Shown here: positions 26,101 through 34,158 of the stretch, in pieces
Numbering within the stretch: position 1 is the stretch's first letter
Layout: every line of letters begins with the position of its first letter
Source: Marvinbryantia formatexigens
GTDB taxonomy: Bacteria; Bacillota; Clostridia; Oscillospirales; Ruminococcaceae
Length of the DNA stretch: 64,000 bases
Reading direction: 5' to 3'
Assembly (NCBI GenBank): GCA_021771035.1
Contig: JAETPU010000009.1
Coordinates: forward strand, 1-64,000
Translations under genes and position numbers: made by a program
Notes under the pieces: generated by a model
The model's input: the letters and a program-made list of their open reading frames with translations, nothing else
The model's database searches: none
What the model was told of the DNA's origin: nothing

Positions 26101-29100
26101 GAACCGACTGCCGGCTGCGGGTTTCTGATTTGTACGCCTGCCGCACCGCCAGCCGCCTGGCCCAGGTGATTGCCCAGCGAACCGGAGCCCAGCTGACGCC
26201 CCCGGCGGCCTTTGCGCGCATTGCCAAGGCGCCAAAGCTGGATCGCTATCCCCTGTCCCCGGTTCAGAAGGGCATCTACTTTCAGTCCATGCTGGATGAA
26301 TCCGGGCTTCTCTATAATATGTCCGGCGCCTTTTTATTGGAAGGCGCGCTGGACGCCCAGCGGCTTCAAACTGCCTTTGAAGCCCTGATTGCAGACGACG
26401 AGCTGTTTCGAACCTCATTTTTGCAGGAGCCGGACGGCATTTATGCCCATGTGGCAGACCGTGTGTCCTTCCACCTGCAGCTTCTGCGGGGGGACAGCTT
26501 CCGGGAGGTATCCGAGGCCTTCGCCGCGCCCTTCGATTTATCCCAGGCCCCGCTCCTGCGCGCGGGAATCTGGAAAACGCCGGACGGCAAGCCCATGCTG
26601 TTCCTGGACACCCACCATATTATCAGCGACGGCATCAGCACGCCCGTCATCATGGGGCGCCTGGCCCAGTATTATGAGGGCAAAACGCCCTCCCTTCCCC
26701 AAATCTCCTATCTGGACTATTCCTACCATCTGAGCCAAACCCCGCCTGCCTGTGAAGCTGACCGGCAATATTGGCTGGAGCATCTCTCCCCCATGCCGGC
26801 CCCGCTGGATCTTCCTACGGATTTTCCACGCAGCGCAAACACGGCGGGACAATTTGCAGGCGACAGCTACTCCCTGGAATGCTCCCGGGAGCTCAGCGGC
26901 GCCATCCAGCAGTTCTGCCGGGATAACGGCGTCTCCGCCTATACGGTGTTTTTGGCGGCTTTCGGCTACCTGCTGGCCTGTGTCAGCGGAAAAGAGGAGT
27001 TTACCGTAGGTTCTCCGGTGACGGACCGGGCCACAAGCCAGCTGCAGGAGGTCTGCGGGCCGTTTCTCAACGTTCTTCCCCTCAAGCTGCGCGTAAAGCG
27101 GGATACGGATATCTCATCCTATCTCAGCCAGGCGGCCCAGGAGGTTTCCGGCATGATGGATCACAGCGCCTGCACGCCCGAGGAAATTCTCGCGCTGCTG
27201 CGCCTGCCCCGGGACCCTTCGCGCAACCCCTTATACGACGTGATGATCTCCATGCGCCCCTTTGATGCGGGTCAGCTGCGCTTTGGGGAGCGCCCCGTAC
27301 AGTATTATCCCATCGCGGCCACCACCACGAAAGCCGAGCTGGGGCTGGATGTGGCCCTGGAAGGAGATACCTACTGCTTAAACTTCCAATATGCCACCGG
27401 CCTGTACCAGAAGGACACCGTGGCGCTGTACGCCCGTTCCATGACAGGGATTCTGGAGGGGCTTGTTGCCGCGCGCCATGAGACGCTGGGAGAGATTTCC
27501 CCCGTCTCCCTGGACGACTATACCCGGCTTATCGAGTTCCCGGATTACACCACGCAGCCCTTTTTGAACCTGCCCATCCACCAGCAGATCCGCCGGGAGG
27601 CCATGCTGCACCCGCAGGATACCGCCGTCATCTGCCACGGGGAAAAGACGACCCGCATCCAGATGGAACGCCGGGCCTGCCAGATTGCCAGCGTTTTGGT
27701 GAATGCCGGTGCGGCGCCGGGCGGCTGCATTGGAATCTCCATGCGCCGCACCCCGGATCTCTTTGCCGGTATGCTGGGCATTCTCAAGGCCGGCTGCGCC
27801 TATGTGCCCATCCTGTCCACCCTGCCGCCCAAGCGGCTTGACTATATGGCGCAAACCGCGGGGATTCAGATTATCCTGTGCGATGAGCAGACCCTGCCCC
27901 AGCTCCCCGAGAGCCTGCGGGCCATGGCGGTGGTTCCCTCTTTGGACGGAGTTCATGAGTTTCAGGATGCCGCCGTGAGTCCGGACTCCCTTTGCAATGT
28001 GCTGTTCACCTCCGGTTCCACAGGGCGCCCCAAGGGCGTGATGATCCGCCACAGCAGCGTTTCCAACCTGCTGAGCAATATGCGGGAGGCCCTGGCCTGC
28101 GTGAGCGGCCCCATGATCTGCGCCACGACGCCGATTTTCGATATCTTTATCACCGAGAGCCTGCTGCCCCTGGCAATGGGCAAAACCATCATCCTTGCCG
28201 ATGAGGAGGAGATGCTGCTTCCCTGGCGCCTAGCCGGGCTCATCGAGGAGTTCGGCGCCGGGTTTATTCAGTTTACCGCCTCGCGCCTGGCCATGTGCCT
28301 GACCAATGACGCCTTCTGCACGGCGGCACGGCACCTGCAGTTCACCATTGTGGGCGGCGAGCAGGTGTCCCCGGCGCTGGCGGCCAAATTTAAAAGCCAC
28401 TGCAGCGGGCGGCTGTTGAATCTCTATGGGCCCACGGAGGCCTGCGTCTATATCACCATGACGGATCTTACCCCCGGGGAGCCTGTCACTATCGGCAGGC
28501 CTATGCACAACTGCCGGGTGTATGTGCTGGGCCCGCAGCAGGAGCGCCTGATGCCCACCGCCGTGGGAGAGCTCTATCTGGCGGGCCAGGGAGTTTCCGC
28601 CGGTTATATTGCCAGGGAGGATCTCACCGCCGGGGCATTTTTCCCAGATCCCTTCGTTCCCGGACAGATGATGTATAAGAGCGGGGATTTGGGCCGCCTG
28701 CGGGCGGACGGGAGCCTGGACTGCCTGGGCCGGTGTGACGCCCAGGTAAAAATCAACGGGCAGCGCCTGGAAATCGATGAGATTGTCAACACCATCCTGG
28801 ACAGCGGGCTGGTGGAGCAGGCTGTGGTAGTGCCGGTCACCGGCGCCAACTCAATGGTGGAGCTCCACGCCTTCTGTACCTCGTCCGCCGGCAGGAGCAG
28901 CGGGGAAATTACCGCTTATCTCAGGGAGTATCTGCCCGGCTATATGGTGCCGTCCCAGTTTCATATGCTGCAGGAAATGCCCTTCACTCCGGGGGGTAAG
29001 GCGGATCTCACCGCCCTGAAGGCAATGGCCTCCCAGGACGGCAGCGCACCGGCCTGCGCTGCGCCGCAGCCTTCGCAGAAGGCGGAACCGGCAGAGGGAC

Positions 29101-30758
29101 CCATCCCGGCCCCCGGCGCCCTCACCCGCGAGCCTTGCGAGGGGCAGGACGATACGTTTCCCCCACAAGCTGCGCCGGAACACAGCGCGCCCTGCGGGGA
29201 ACCGGTTGTGCCGTCCATGCGGCAGCAGGACGCCGCCGCTGTCAATTCGGATATCCCCTCAGCCACTTTCAGCGCCAAAATTTCCGTAAAAACTTCCGGG
29301 GAAGCTGGGCGGGAGCCGGACAAAAACCCATCCAGTGTTCTGAATGTTGGGGAAATTTTAGAAATTTGGGGGCGGGTTCTGGGCAAACAGGGGCTTTCCC
29401 CCAAGATCTCCTTCTTTGAGCAGGGAGGGACCTCCCTGGACGCCCTGAGTGTGCTCAGCCAATATTCCAACCGGCAGATCCAACTGAGCGTGGCCCAATT
29501 CTATCAGAATCCTACCGCAGAAGCCCAAGCCGGGCTGCTGGGGGCACAACCCCAGGCTGACTGTGCCGGCAGTTCTCCGAACGCTGAGGAACCAGCGGCA
29601 TTTCTGCCCCGGTACGTCCCGGAGTACAGCCAGGCTGCCAGCACCGCGGAGCCGGACTGCATCTTTCTCACCGGGGCCACCGGCTTCTTCGGAGCCCATC
29701 TGCTGCACGCCCTGCTGTCCAGAGGCGTGCGCCGGGCCTACTGCCTGGTGCGGGGAAATCCCCAGCGGCTGTCTGAGGCTTTGAGCTGGTACTTTGGAAA
29801 CGGCTGGACCACTGGAATGGAGGGCAGAATCACAGCGCTTTGCGGGGACATTACCCTGGAGCGCATGGGCCTGCCTGAGGAGACCTACGCGGCTGTGTGC
29901 CATGAAATTTCCGCCGTATACCACGCGGCGGCCGATGTGCGCCATTACTGCGCCGATGAAGGCGCTTTTCTGGAGAACAACATCACCGGCACCCGTACCG
30001 CCATACAGCTGGCGCTGGACGCGCAAGCCGTCCTGCACCATATGTCCACCGTGAGCGTGTCCGGGGAATACCTGACGCAGCTTCCCAGCATTAAAACCGA
30101 GTTTTCGGAGCAGGACTTCTTTATGGGCCAGAACTGGCAGGAAAACACCTATGTCAAAAGCAAAATGCTGGCCGAGGCCCAGGTATATTCCGCGATGCGG
30201 GAGCGTGGCCTGGCGGCCAAGGTGTACCGGCTCGGACGGCTGGTGGGGCGCGCCAGCGACGGCGTGTTCCAGCGCAATGCCTCGCAGAATCTCACGGTTC
30301 TGTTTTTGCAGGCGGCCGGGGCCCTGGGGGCCCTGCCCGCCCAGCTGGCGGGGCTGACCGTGGATCTCACCCCGGTGGACTGGGCCGCCCAGGCGGTGGC
30401 AGCCCTATGCGGCGCCGGGCAGACTGCTTTTCATATTATGAACCCCTCGCCCCCAGTGCTGGGAGAAGTCCTCACTAAGCTGATGCCCTCCCTGCGCATT
30501 CTGGAGAGCGATGAGTTCGACGCCCTTGCCGCCGAGAAAAGGACGCAGCCCGGGGCTCCGCAGTCCATCTCCCTGCTGATGGATTCTCTGAATCTGTACC
30601 GCAGCCATCCCACCACCATCACCCCCGTATGTGCCTTGACAGGCAGCGCGTACCAGGCGGCGGGGTTCTCCCAGCAGATTCCAGGGGCAGAAAAGCTTGC
30701 CCGGGAGATTGCCTTCCTGTCACAGGACGGACAAACAGATGCGGAAAAGGAGCGCTGA
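23106..30758 (+). CDS. Two-module NRPS with terminal reductase (C-A-T-C-A-T-R)
   Basis: This 2550-residue synthetase assembles and reductively releases a dipeptide. Approximate domains: C1 1-440 (HHIISDG near 138); A1 450-955 (YTSGSTGAPKG near 605, NQYGPSE near 741); T1 960-1035 (SGGTSLSA); C2 1045-1480 (HHIISDG near 1169); A2 1490-1975 (FTSGSTGRPKG near 1633, NLYGPTE); Pro/Ala-rich linker 1980-2072; T2 2075-2145 (QGGTSLDA); R 2185-2550 with NAD(P)H loop TGATGFFGAH near 2188 and SDR Tyr/Lys in YVKSK near 2348. No epimerase or thioesterase is present. C1 opens the protein, so it is a starter C domain expected to take an acyl donor. By-eye 10-residue codes (GrsA numbering) are DALAVGQVAK (A1) and DITQIGLVYK (A2), neither of which I recognise. 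The product is inferred to be an N-acyl dipeptide aldehyde. Confidence 0.95.
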   Translation: MSEFQHKTVFPLSLSQRNIWDLERTFEGTSINNISTTLRIDGQVNFPLLQKTLNLVIASDVSLRTRIVMREGTPFQYSAPYAQESFPVYDFSGAGESGLSVWENTTTRQVMPLLDSPLYRFVLFRTGEYSGGVLVKIHHIISDGWSQALICNRIAKTYFELLQGETPELDDAPSYELHVQDEQDYLKSSHYEKDKRYWAQQLSSFSEPAGIKDLKGAAISPVGRRVSFSLPQHLNHAVYSFCIQNRVAPFAVFYMALAAYFKRIGGARRFTIGVPIFNRTSYLFKQCTGMFVSTLPFINEIDDSWNFSQFNEQLAESWYELLRHQRFPFGDICALADSPDGRLFQIALSYQDSRIYASHDTSVIFSGRWHYSGYQAEQLCIHLSNLESPRQYAVDYDYLTQFFSQDEITSLHESLMNLLTQALSSPQTPLCRLSMLSADEREQVLYTFNRTSRYLGDTDAYSVFARVVSQNPNRAALIHRGERLSYRALEERGAGVADALKRVSKPDGGLAAILLPRDFSLFAAMVGVLRAGWAYLLLSQETPVMRALQIIGQSGADVLISTPELSQDLSAQGLAVEVLDITQLSQEPQAPCAGRAKPEDLAYVVYTSGSTGAPKGVEITQQSLVNLAQAMGSVYAKGAVLSMCSVGFDAFVLESSAALLNGRTIVLPTGEDLENPRRLAHLVLSYGVGFLATTPSRLAALLQDREFRTSMRIMDSIVCGGEAFPRELLQTLSSCTGARVYNQYGPSEATVAVSHKLLNGSAAITAGTPLQNCRLYILDEWRNPLPVGVYGELYIGGICVGKGYRNAPELTEERFLPSPFESCERLYRTGDTACWTPQGEIQLAGRRDRQIKLRGLRVEPQEISSCIASHPLVHDAAARVLEVSGQAAIAVYYTADSEISEVELLTYAANYLPRYMLPAFLQRVQAIPLTANGKVDEARLPLPRQTAHGGSQASTGLVREIQEVFSQVLEQQLGPDSDYFLSGGTSLSAMQTLSELEERTDCRLRVSDLYACRTASRLAQVIAQRTGAQLTPPAAFARIAKAPKLDRYPLSPVQKGIYFQSMLDESGLLYNMSGAFLLEGALDAQRLQTAFEALIADDELFRTSFLQEPDGIYAHVADRVSFHLQLLRGDSFREVSEAFAAPFDLSQAPLLRAGIWKTPDGKPMLFLDTHHIISDGISTPVIMGRLAQYYEGKTPSLPQISYLDYSYHLSQTPPACEADRQYWLEHLSPMPAPLDLPTDFPRSANTAGQFAGDSYSLECSRELSGAIQQFCRDNGVSAYTVFLAAFGYLLACVSGKEEFTVGSPVTDRATSQLQEVCGPFLNVLPLKLRVKRDTDISSYLSQAAQEVSGMMDHSACTPEEILALLRLPRDPSRNPLYDVMISMRPFDAGQLRFGERPVQYYPIAATTTKAELGLDVALEGDTYCLNFQYATGLYQKDTVALYARSMTGILEGLVAARHETLGEISPVSLDDYTRLIEFPDYTTQPFLNLPIHQQIRREAMLHPQDTAVICHGEKTTRIQMERRACQIASVLVNAGAAPGGCIGISMRRTPDLFAGMLGILKAGCAYVPILSTLPPKRLDYMAQTAGIQIILCDEQTLPQLPESLRAMAVVPSLDGVHEFQDAAVSPDSLCNVLFTSGSTGRPKGVMIRHSSVSNLLSNMREALACVSGPMICATTPIFDIFITESLLPLAMGKTIILADEEEMLLPWRLAGLIEEFGAGFIQFTASRLAMCLTNDAFCTAARHLQFTIVGGEQVSPALAAKFKSHCSGRLLNLYGPTEACVYITMTDLTPGEPVTIGRPMHNCRVYVLGPQQERLMPTAVGELYLAGQGVSAGYIAREDLTAGAFFPDPFVPGQMMYKSGDLGRLRADGSLDCLGRCDAQVKINGQRLEIDEIVNTILDSGLVEQAVVVPVTGANSMVELHAFCTSSAGRSSGEITAYLREYLPGYMVPSQFHMLQEMPFTPGGKADLTALKAMASQDGSAPACAAPQPSQKAEPAEGPIPAPGALTREPCEGQDDTFPPQAAPEHSAPCGEPVVPSMRQQDAAAVNSDIPSATFSAKISVKTSGEAGREPDKNPSSVLNVGEILEIWGRVLGKQGLSPKISFFEQGGTSLDALSVLSQYSNRQIQLSVAQFYQNPTAEAQAGLLGAQPQADCAGSSPNAEEPAAFLPRYVPEYSQAASTAEPDCIFLTGATGFFGAHLLHALLSRGVRRAYCLVRGNPQRLSEALSWYFGNGWTTGMEGRITALCGDITLERMGLPEETYAAVCHEISAVYHAAADVRHYCADEGAFLENNITGTRTAIQLALDAQAVLHHMSTVSVSGEYLTQLPSIKTEFSEQDFFMGQNWQENTYVKSKMLAEAQVYSAMRERGLAAKVYRLGRLVGRASDGVFQRNASQNLTVLFLQAAGALGALPAQLAGLTVDLTPVDWAAQAVAALCGAGQTAFHIMNPSPPVLGEVLTKLMPSLRILESDEFDALAAEKRTQPGAPQSISLLMDSLNLYRSHPTTITPVCALTGSAYQAAGFSQQIPGAEKLAREIAFLSQDGQTDAEKER

Positions 30759-30762
30759 ACTT

Positions 30763-32634
30763 ATGATTTCGGATTTCTTCGCTGTTATTGCCGTTGCCGC
30801 TCTGGTCTGCATTACCATTTTTGTGGTGTGGAGCATTAAAACCCAGCACCTGCGGCTGATCCATAAGCTGTATATTGCCCTGGCTGTCTCCTACGCCATC
30901 TGGGTGCTGGCGCTGCTTATAATGAAGTTTGTGGATCCCGCCAATACCCCTGTGCTCTTTTTCCTGGACGCCGTCACCAATTCCACCGGTTCCACGACGC
31001 CCACTTTGTACCTTTGCATTTCCCTGGCTTTTTTAAACAACTGGGACACCATGCCCCGCAAGGCCTGGCTTCTGTTTATCATCCCGGTTCTCAATTCCCT
31101 GGTGGTATGGACCAATCCCCTGCACCACCTGCAGTACAAGGTGTTTTCCATCATCAAAAGCGAGATCGTCTTTGGGCCCTATATTGCGGTTTCCAGCATC
31201 TACTGCTACCTATGCCTGGTGGTGGCCATGGTGCTCATGATGAGCTTTGCCCTGCGCAACCGTACCAGGCTGTACCTGCTGCAGTGCTCCCTGTTTACGC
31301 TCAGCGGGCTGTGCCCGTTGGTGGTGGGGTTCATCTCCACATCCTCCGCCTCCATGCCCATCACCGCCACTCCCCTGAGCTTTATCGCAATCATCATCTT
31401 AAACGGAATCGCCATCTATAAGCTGCACTTTTTGGATATCAAGCCCCTGGCCACCCAGCTGGTGTTAAACTCCATCTCGGACTCCTTCATGATTCTCAGC
31501 GACAACGGGCTTATCATCAGCTTCAACCGGCCTTTTTCGGATATCTTTACCCAGCGGTACGGCCTGAAGGAGGGCTCCCATCTCAGCGAATTCGTCACCG
31601 AGGACGACAACAGCTCCAACGCCGTGGTGTATAACCTGATTACCGCCGTGGATTCGTGCAAGAGCAGCCTGTCCCCCATTTCCTACGAGCAGTCCATCAT
31701 CACCCGGGAGGACAAAAATGTCTACAAGGCCTATTTTATCGTGGAGGTCTCCCCGGTTCTTCTCAAGCAGAGGCTGTCCGGCTATGTGGTGATATTTAAA
31801 GATGTCACCCAGCTGAAAAACAGTATGCAGAAGCTGCAGGACAACCAGGCGCGCATGATGGAGCAGGAGCGGCTGGCGTTTTTAGGCCAGATGATGGGCG
31901 GGCTGGCCCACAACCTGAAAACCCCCATCATGAGCATCTCCGGGTGTATCTCCTCCGTGGAGGCCCTCATTGACGAATGCCGGGAAAGCCTGGACGACGC
32001 CCAGGTTACCCGGGAGGATTACCTGGAAATATACGGGGAAATCGAGGGCTGGTTCCAAAAGATGCGGGAATCCTCGGCCTATATGTCCGAGATTATCACC
32101 GCCATCAAGGGGCAGGCCACCACCGTCGTTTCCAATGAGGACGCCGCCTTCACTGTGGACGAGCTGTTTAAACGGGTCACCTTACTCATGCGCCACGAGC
32201 TGTTCAGCAGCCACAACCAGCTGATTATCGAATATAACCAGGAGCGCAGCACCACCATCCACGGCGATATCAACTCCCTTATTCAGGTGCTGGATAACTT
32301 TATTTCCAATTCCATCTATGCCCAGCATGACAAGGGGGAAATTGTCCTGGGAGTAAGCCGGGACGAGGAATACTTAAAAATATACGTCAAGGACAACGGC
32401 CCAGGCGTGAGCCCGCGGGTGAAGCAGCGGCTGTTCCGGGAGATGGTCACCAGCAAGGGAACCCAGGGCACCGGGCTTGGGCTGTATATCTCCCAGGCTG
32501 TGGTGCACGGCAACTTTGGAGGCACGCTCTGGCACGAGGACAACCCCGAGGGCGGCTCCATATTCGGGATGTCGATACCAATCGATCGGATTGTTTTATC
32601 CAAGGATGTACCAATGGGGGGGACTGCTAAATGA
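30763..32634 (+). CDS. 7TM-PAS sensor histidine kinase of the NRPS operon
   Basis: This 623-residue kinase starts at ATG 30763, 4 nt after the NRPS stop. An N-terminal membrane domain of about seven helices (1-225, HisKA_7TM-like) precedes a PAS-like domain (about 235-350, NSISDSFMILSDNGLIISFN). The phosphoacceptor is in GGLAHNLKTPIMS (H383). The ATPase domain has its N box DNFISNS near 512, DNGPGV near 545 and GTGLGL near 569. It probably senses a membrane or extracellular cue and phosphorylates the next gene product. The two genes overlap by ATGA. Kinase target and ligand are inference. Confidence 0.92.
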   Translation: MISDFFAVIAVAALVCITIFVVWSIKTQHLRLIHKLYIALAVSYAIWVLALLIMKFVDPANTPVLFFLDAVTNSTGSTTPTLYLCISLAFLNNWDTMPRKAWLLFIIPVLNSLVVWTNPLHHLQYKVFSIIKSEIVFGPYIAVSSIYCYLCLVVAMVLMMSFALRNRTRLYLLQCSLFTLSGLCPLVVGFISTSSASMPITATPLSFIAIIILNGIAIYKLHFLDIKPLATQLVLNSISDSFMILSDNGLIISFNRPFSDIFTQRYGLKEGSHLSEFVTEDDNSSNAVVYNLITAVDSCKSSLSPISYEQSIITREDKNVYKAYFIVEVSPVLLKQRLSGYVVIFKDVTQLKNSMQKLQDNQARMMEQERLAFLGQMMGGLAHNLKTPIMSISGCISSVEALIDECRESLDDAQVTREDYLEIYGEIEGWFQKMRESSAYMSEIITAIKGQATTVVSNEDAAFTVDELFKRVTLLMRHELFSSHNQLIIEYNQERSTTIHGDINSLIQVLDNFISNSIYAQHDKGEIVLGVSRDEEYLKIYVKDNGPGVSPRVKQRLFREMVTSKGTQGTGLGLYISQAVVHGNFGGTLWHEDNPEGGSIFGMSIPIDRIVLSKDVPMGGTAK

Positions 32635-34115
32635 GGAAAAGCAAACTCAAATCACTTCAGAACAACTTTTCAATACTCACTCTCGACGACGATCCCATTA
32701 TGACCTCCACACTCCAGGCCTTTTTTCAGCGCTCCGGCTATCATGTAGATGTGGAGCACGAGCCCTACCGCGCGATTGAACGGATTCGCCAGGGACAGTA
32801 TGATATCCTTCTGCTGGACTTTTTAATGACCCCTATCTGCGGCGATCAGGTGGTTGCGGAAATCCGCAAATTCAACAAGGAGCTCTTTATCATCCTGCTT
32901 ACCGGCCATAAGAGCGTGGCCCCGCCCATCAAAACGATCCGGGAACTGGATATCCAGGGCTACTATGAGAAGAGCGACCGGTTTGACCAGCTGGAGCTCC
33001 TGGTGGAATCCTGTGTGAAATCCATACTCCAAATGCGCACCATCCAGAACTATCAAAACGGCCTGTCCTCCATTATCGACTCCCTGCCGCAGATCTACCA
33101 TCTGCAGTCCCTGGAGCACATCATGGACAGTATTCTGGGCACCGCCGTCTCCTTACTGGGCGTCGGCAGCGGCGCGCTGGAAATCGATTTCTCCGCCTTT
33201 GAAACTCAAAACAGCGCCATCAGCGGGCCGGTTCCCATGACGCGTACCACCGGGCAGGCGGATACGCCCCCCGCGCTCCGGGAGCTGCTGGCCCAAAACG
33301 CCTTCGAGGCCTCCGGGATTATCCACCGGGACTCCTGGGTCATGTGCGCCATTCAAAACGCCCAGGGCGAAATTGCGGGGCTGTTGTCCGCGGCAATGCC
33401 AGCGCCGCCCAAGGAGGACCAGGTCCAGCTGCTGCAGGTGTTTTCCCGGCAGATTACCGCGGCTCTCAACAACGTGTTTCTGCACTCAGTGGTCAGCCGC
33501 AAAAACGAGGAGCTCACCCAGGCCTATTCCAAGCTTCGGGACAGCTACATGGAGATTATCAACGCCCTGCGTCTTTTGGTGGACGCCCGGGATATTTACA
33601 CCTGCGGCCATTCCGACCGGGTTTCCCGGTACTGCGTGCTGATTGCCAGGGCCATGGGCAAGGATGAAGCGTACTGTGAGCGGCTGAGAATCGCGGGGCT
33701 TTTCCATGATATCGGCAAGGTGGGGGTTCCCGACGATATTCTGCTGAAAAAGGGGCGCCTCACCGACGAGGAATTTGAAAAAATCCGTCTGCACTCCGCG
33801 GACGGCGCGCGTATTTTGTCCGCCATCTCCATGTTCCGGGATATTGTGCCCATTGTGCGGGCCCACCATGAGCGCATCGACGGGCGCGGATACCCGGACG
33901 GCCTGTGCGGCGGCGCTATTCCCCTGGAGGCCCGCATCATTGCCGTGGCGGACTCCTATGACGCCATGACTTCCAACCGTTCCTACCGGGGAGCCCTCAC
34001 GGTGGAAGCCGCCCTCCAGCAGCTCAGGGAAGGGTGCTCCACCCAATTTGATCCGGACGTTGTCAAAGCATTCCTCTCCATCGAGGACGGCGCCGTGTAT
34101 CATCTTTCCCAATAA
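32631..34115 (+). CDS. Response regulator with HD-GYP output domain
   Basis: This is a 494-residue protein. The receiver domain (about 12-130) has acidic pocket LDDDP, phosphoacceptor D63 in LLLDFLM, Thr in LLTGH and Lys in YYEKSD. A middle region (about 150-285) looks GAF-like. The HD-GYP domain (about 310-490) contains HSDRVSRYC, FHDIGKVGVP near 358, HHERIDGRGYPDG near 412 and AVADSYDAMTS. HD-GYP enzymes hydrolyse cyclic di-GMP, and the HHExxDGxGYP signature is intact, so activity is expected. No DNA-binding domain is seen, so control of the NRPS would be post-translational or through second messenger levels. Confidence 0.93.
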   Translation: MRKSKLKSLQNNFSILTLDDDPIMTSTLQAFFQRSGYHVDVEHEPYRAIERIRQGQYDILLLDFLMTPICGDQVVAEIRKFNKELFIILLTGHKSVAPPIKTIRELDIQGYYEKSDRFDQLELLVESCVKSILQMRTIQNYQNGLSSIIDSLPQIYHLQSLEHIMDSILGTAVSLLGVGSGALEIDFSAFETQNSAISGPVPMTRTTGQADTPPALRELLAQNAFEASGIIHRDSWVMCAIQNAQGEIAGLLSAAMPAPPKEDQVQLLQVFSRQITAALNNVFLHSVVSRKNEELTQAYSKLRDSYMEIINALRLLVDARDIYTCGHSDRVSRYCVLIARAMGKDEAYCERLRIAGLFHDIGKVGVPDDILLKKGRLTDEEFEKIRLHSADGARILSAISMFRDIVPIVRAHHERIDGRGYPDGLCGGAIPLEARIIAVADSYDAMTSNRSYRGALTVEAALQQLREGCSTQFDPDVVKAFLSIEDGAVYHLSQ

Positions 34116-34158
34116 GCTTTACCGAGCGCAGCCGTAAAAACAGAGAGGAGCAGACAGC

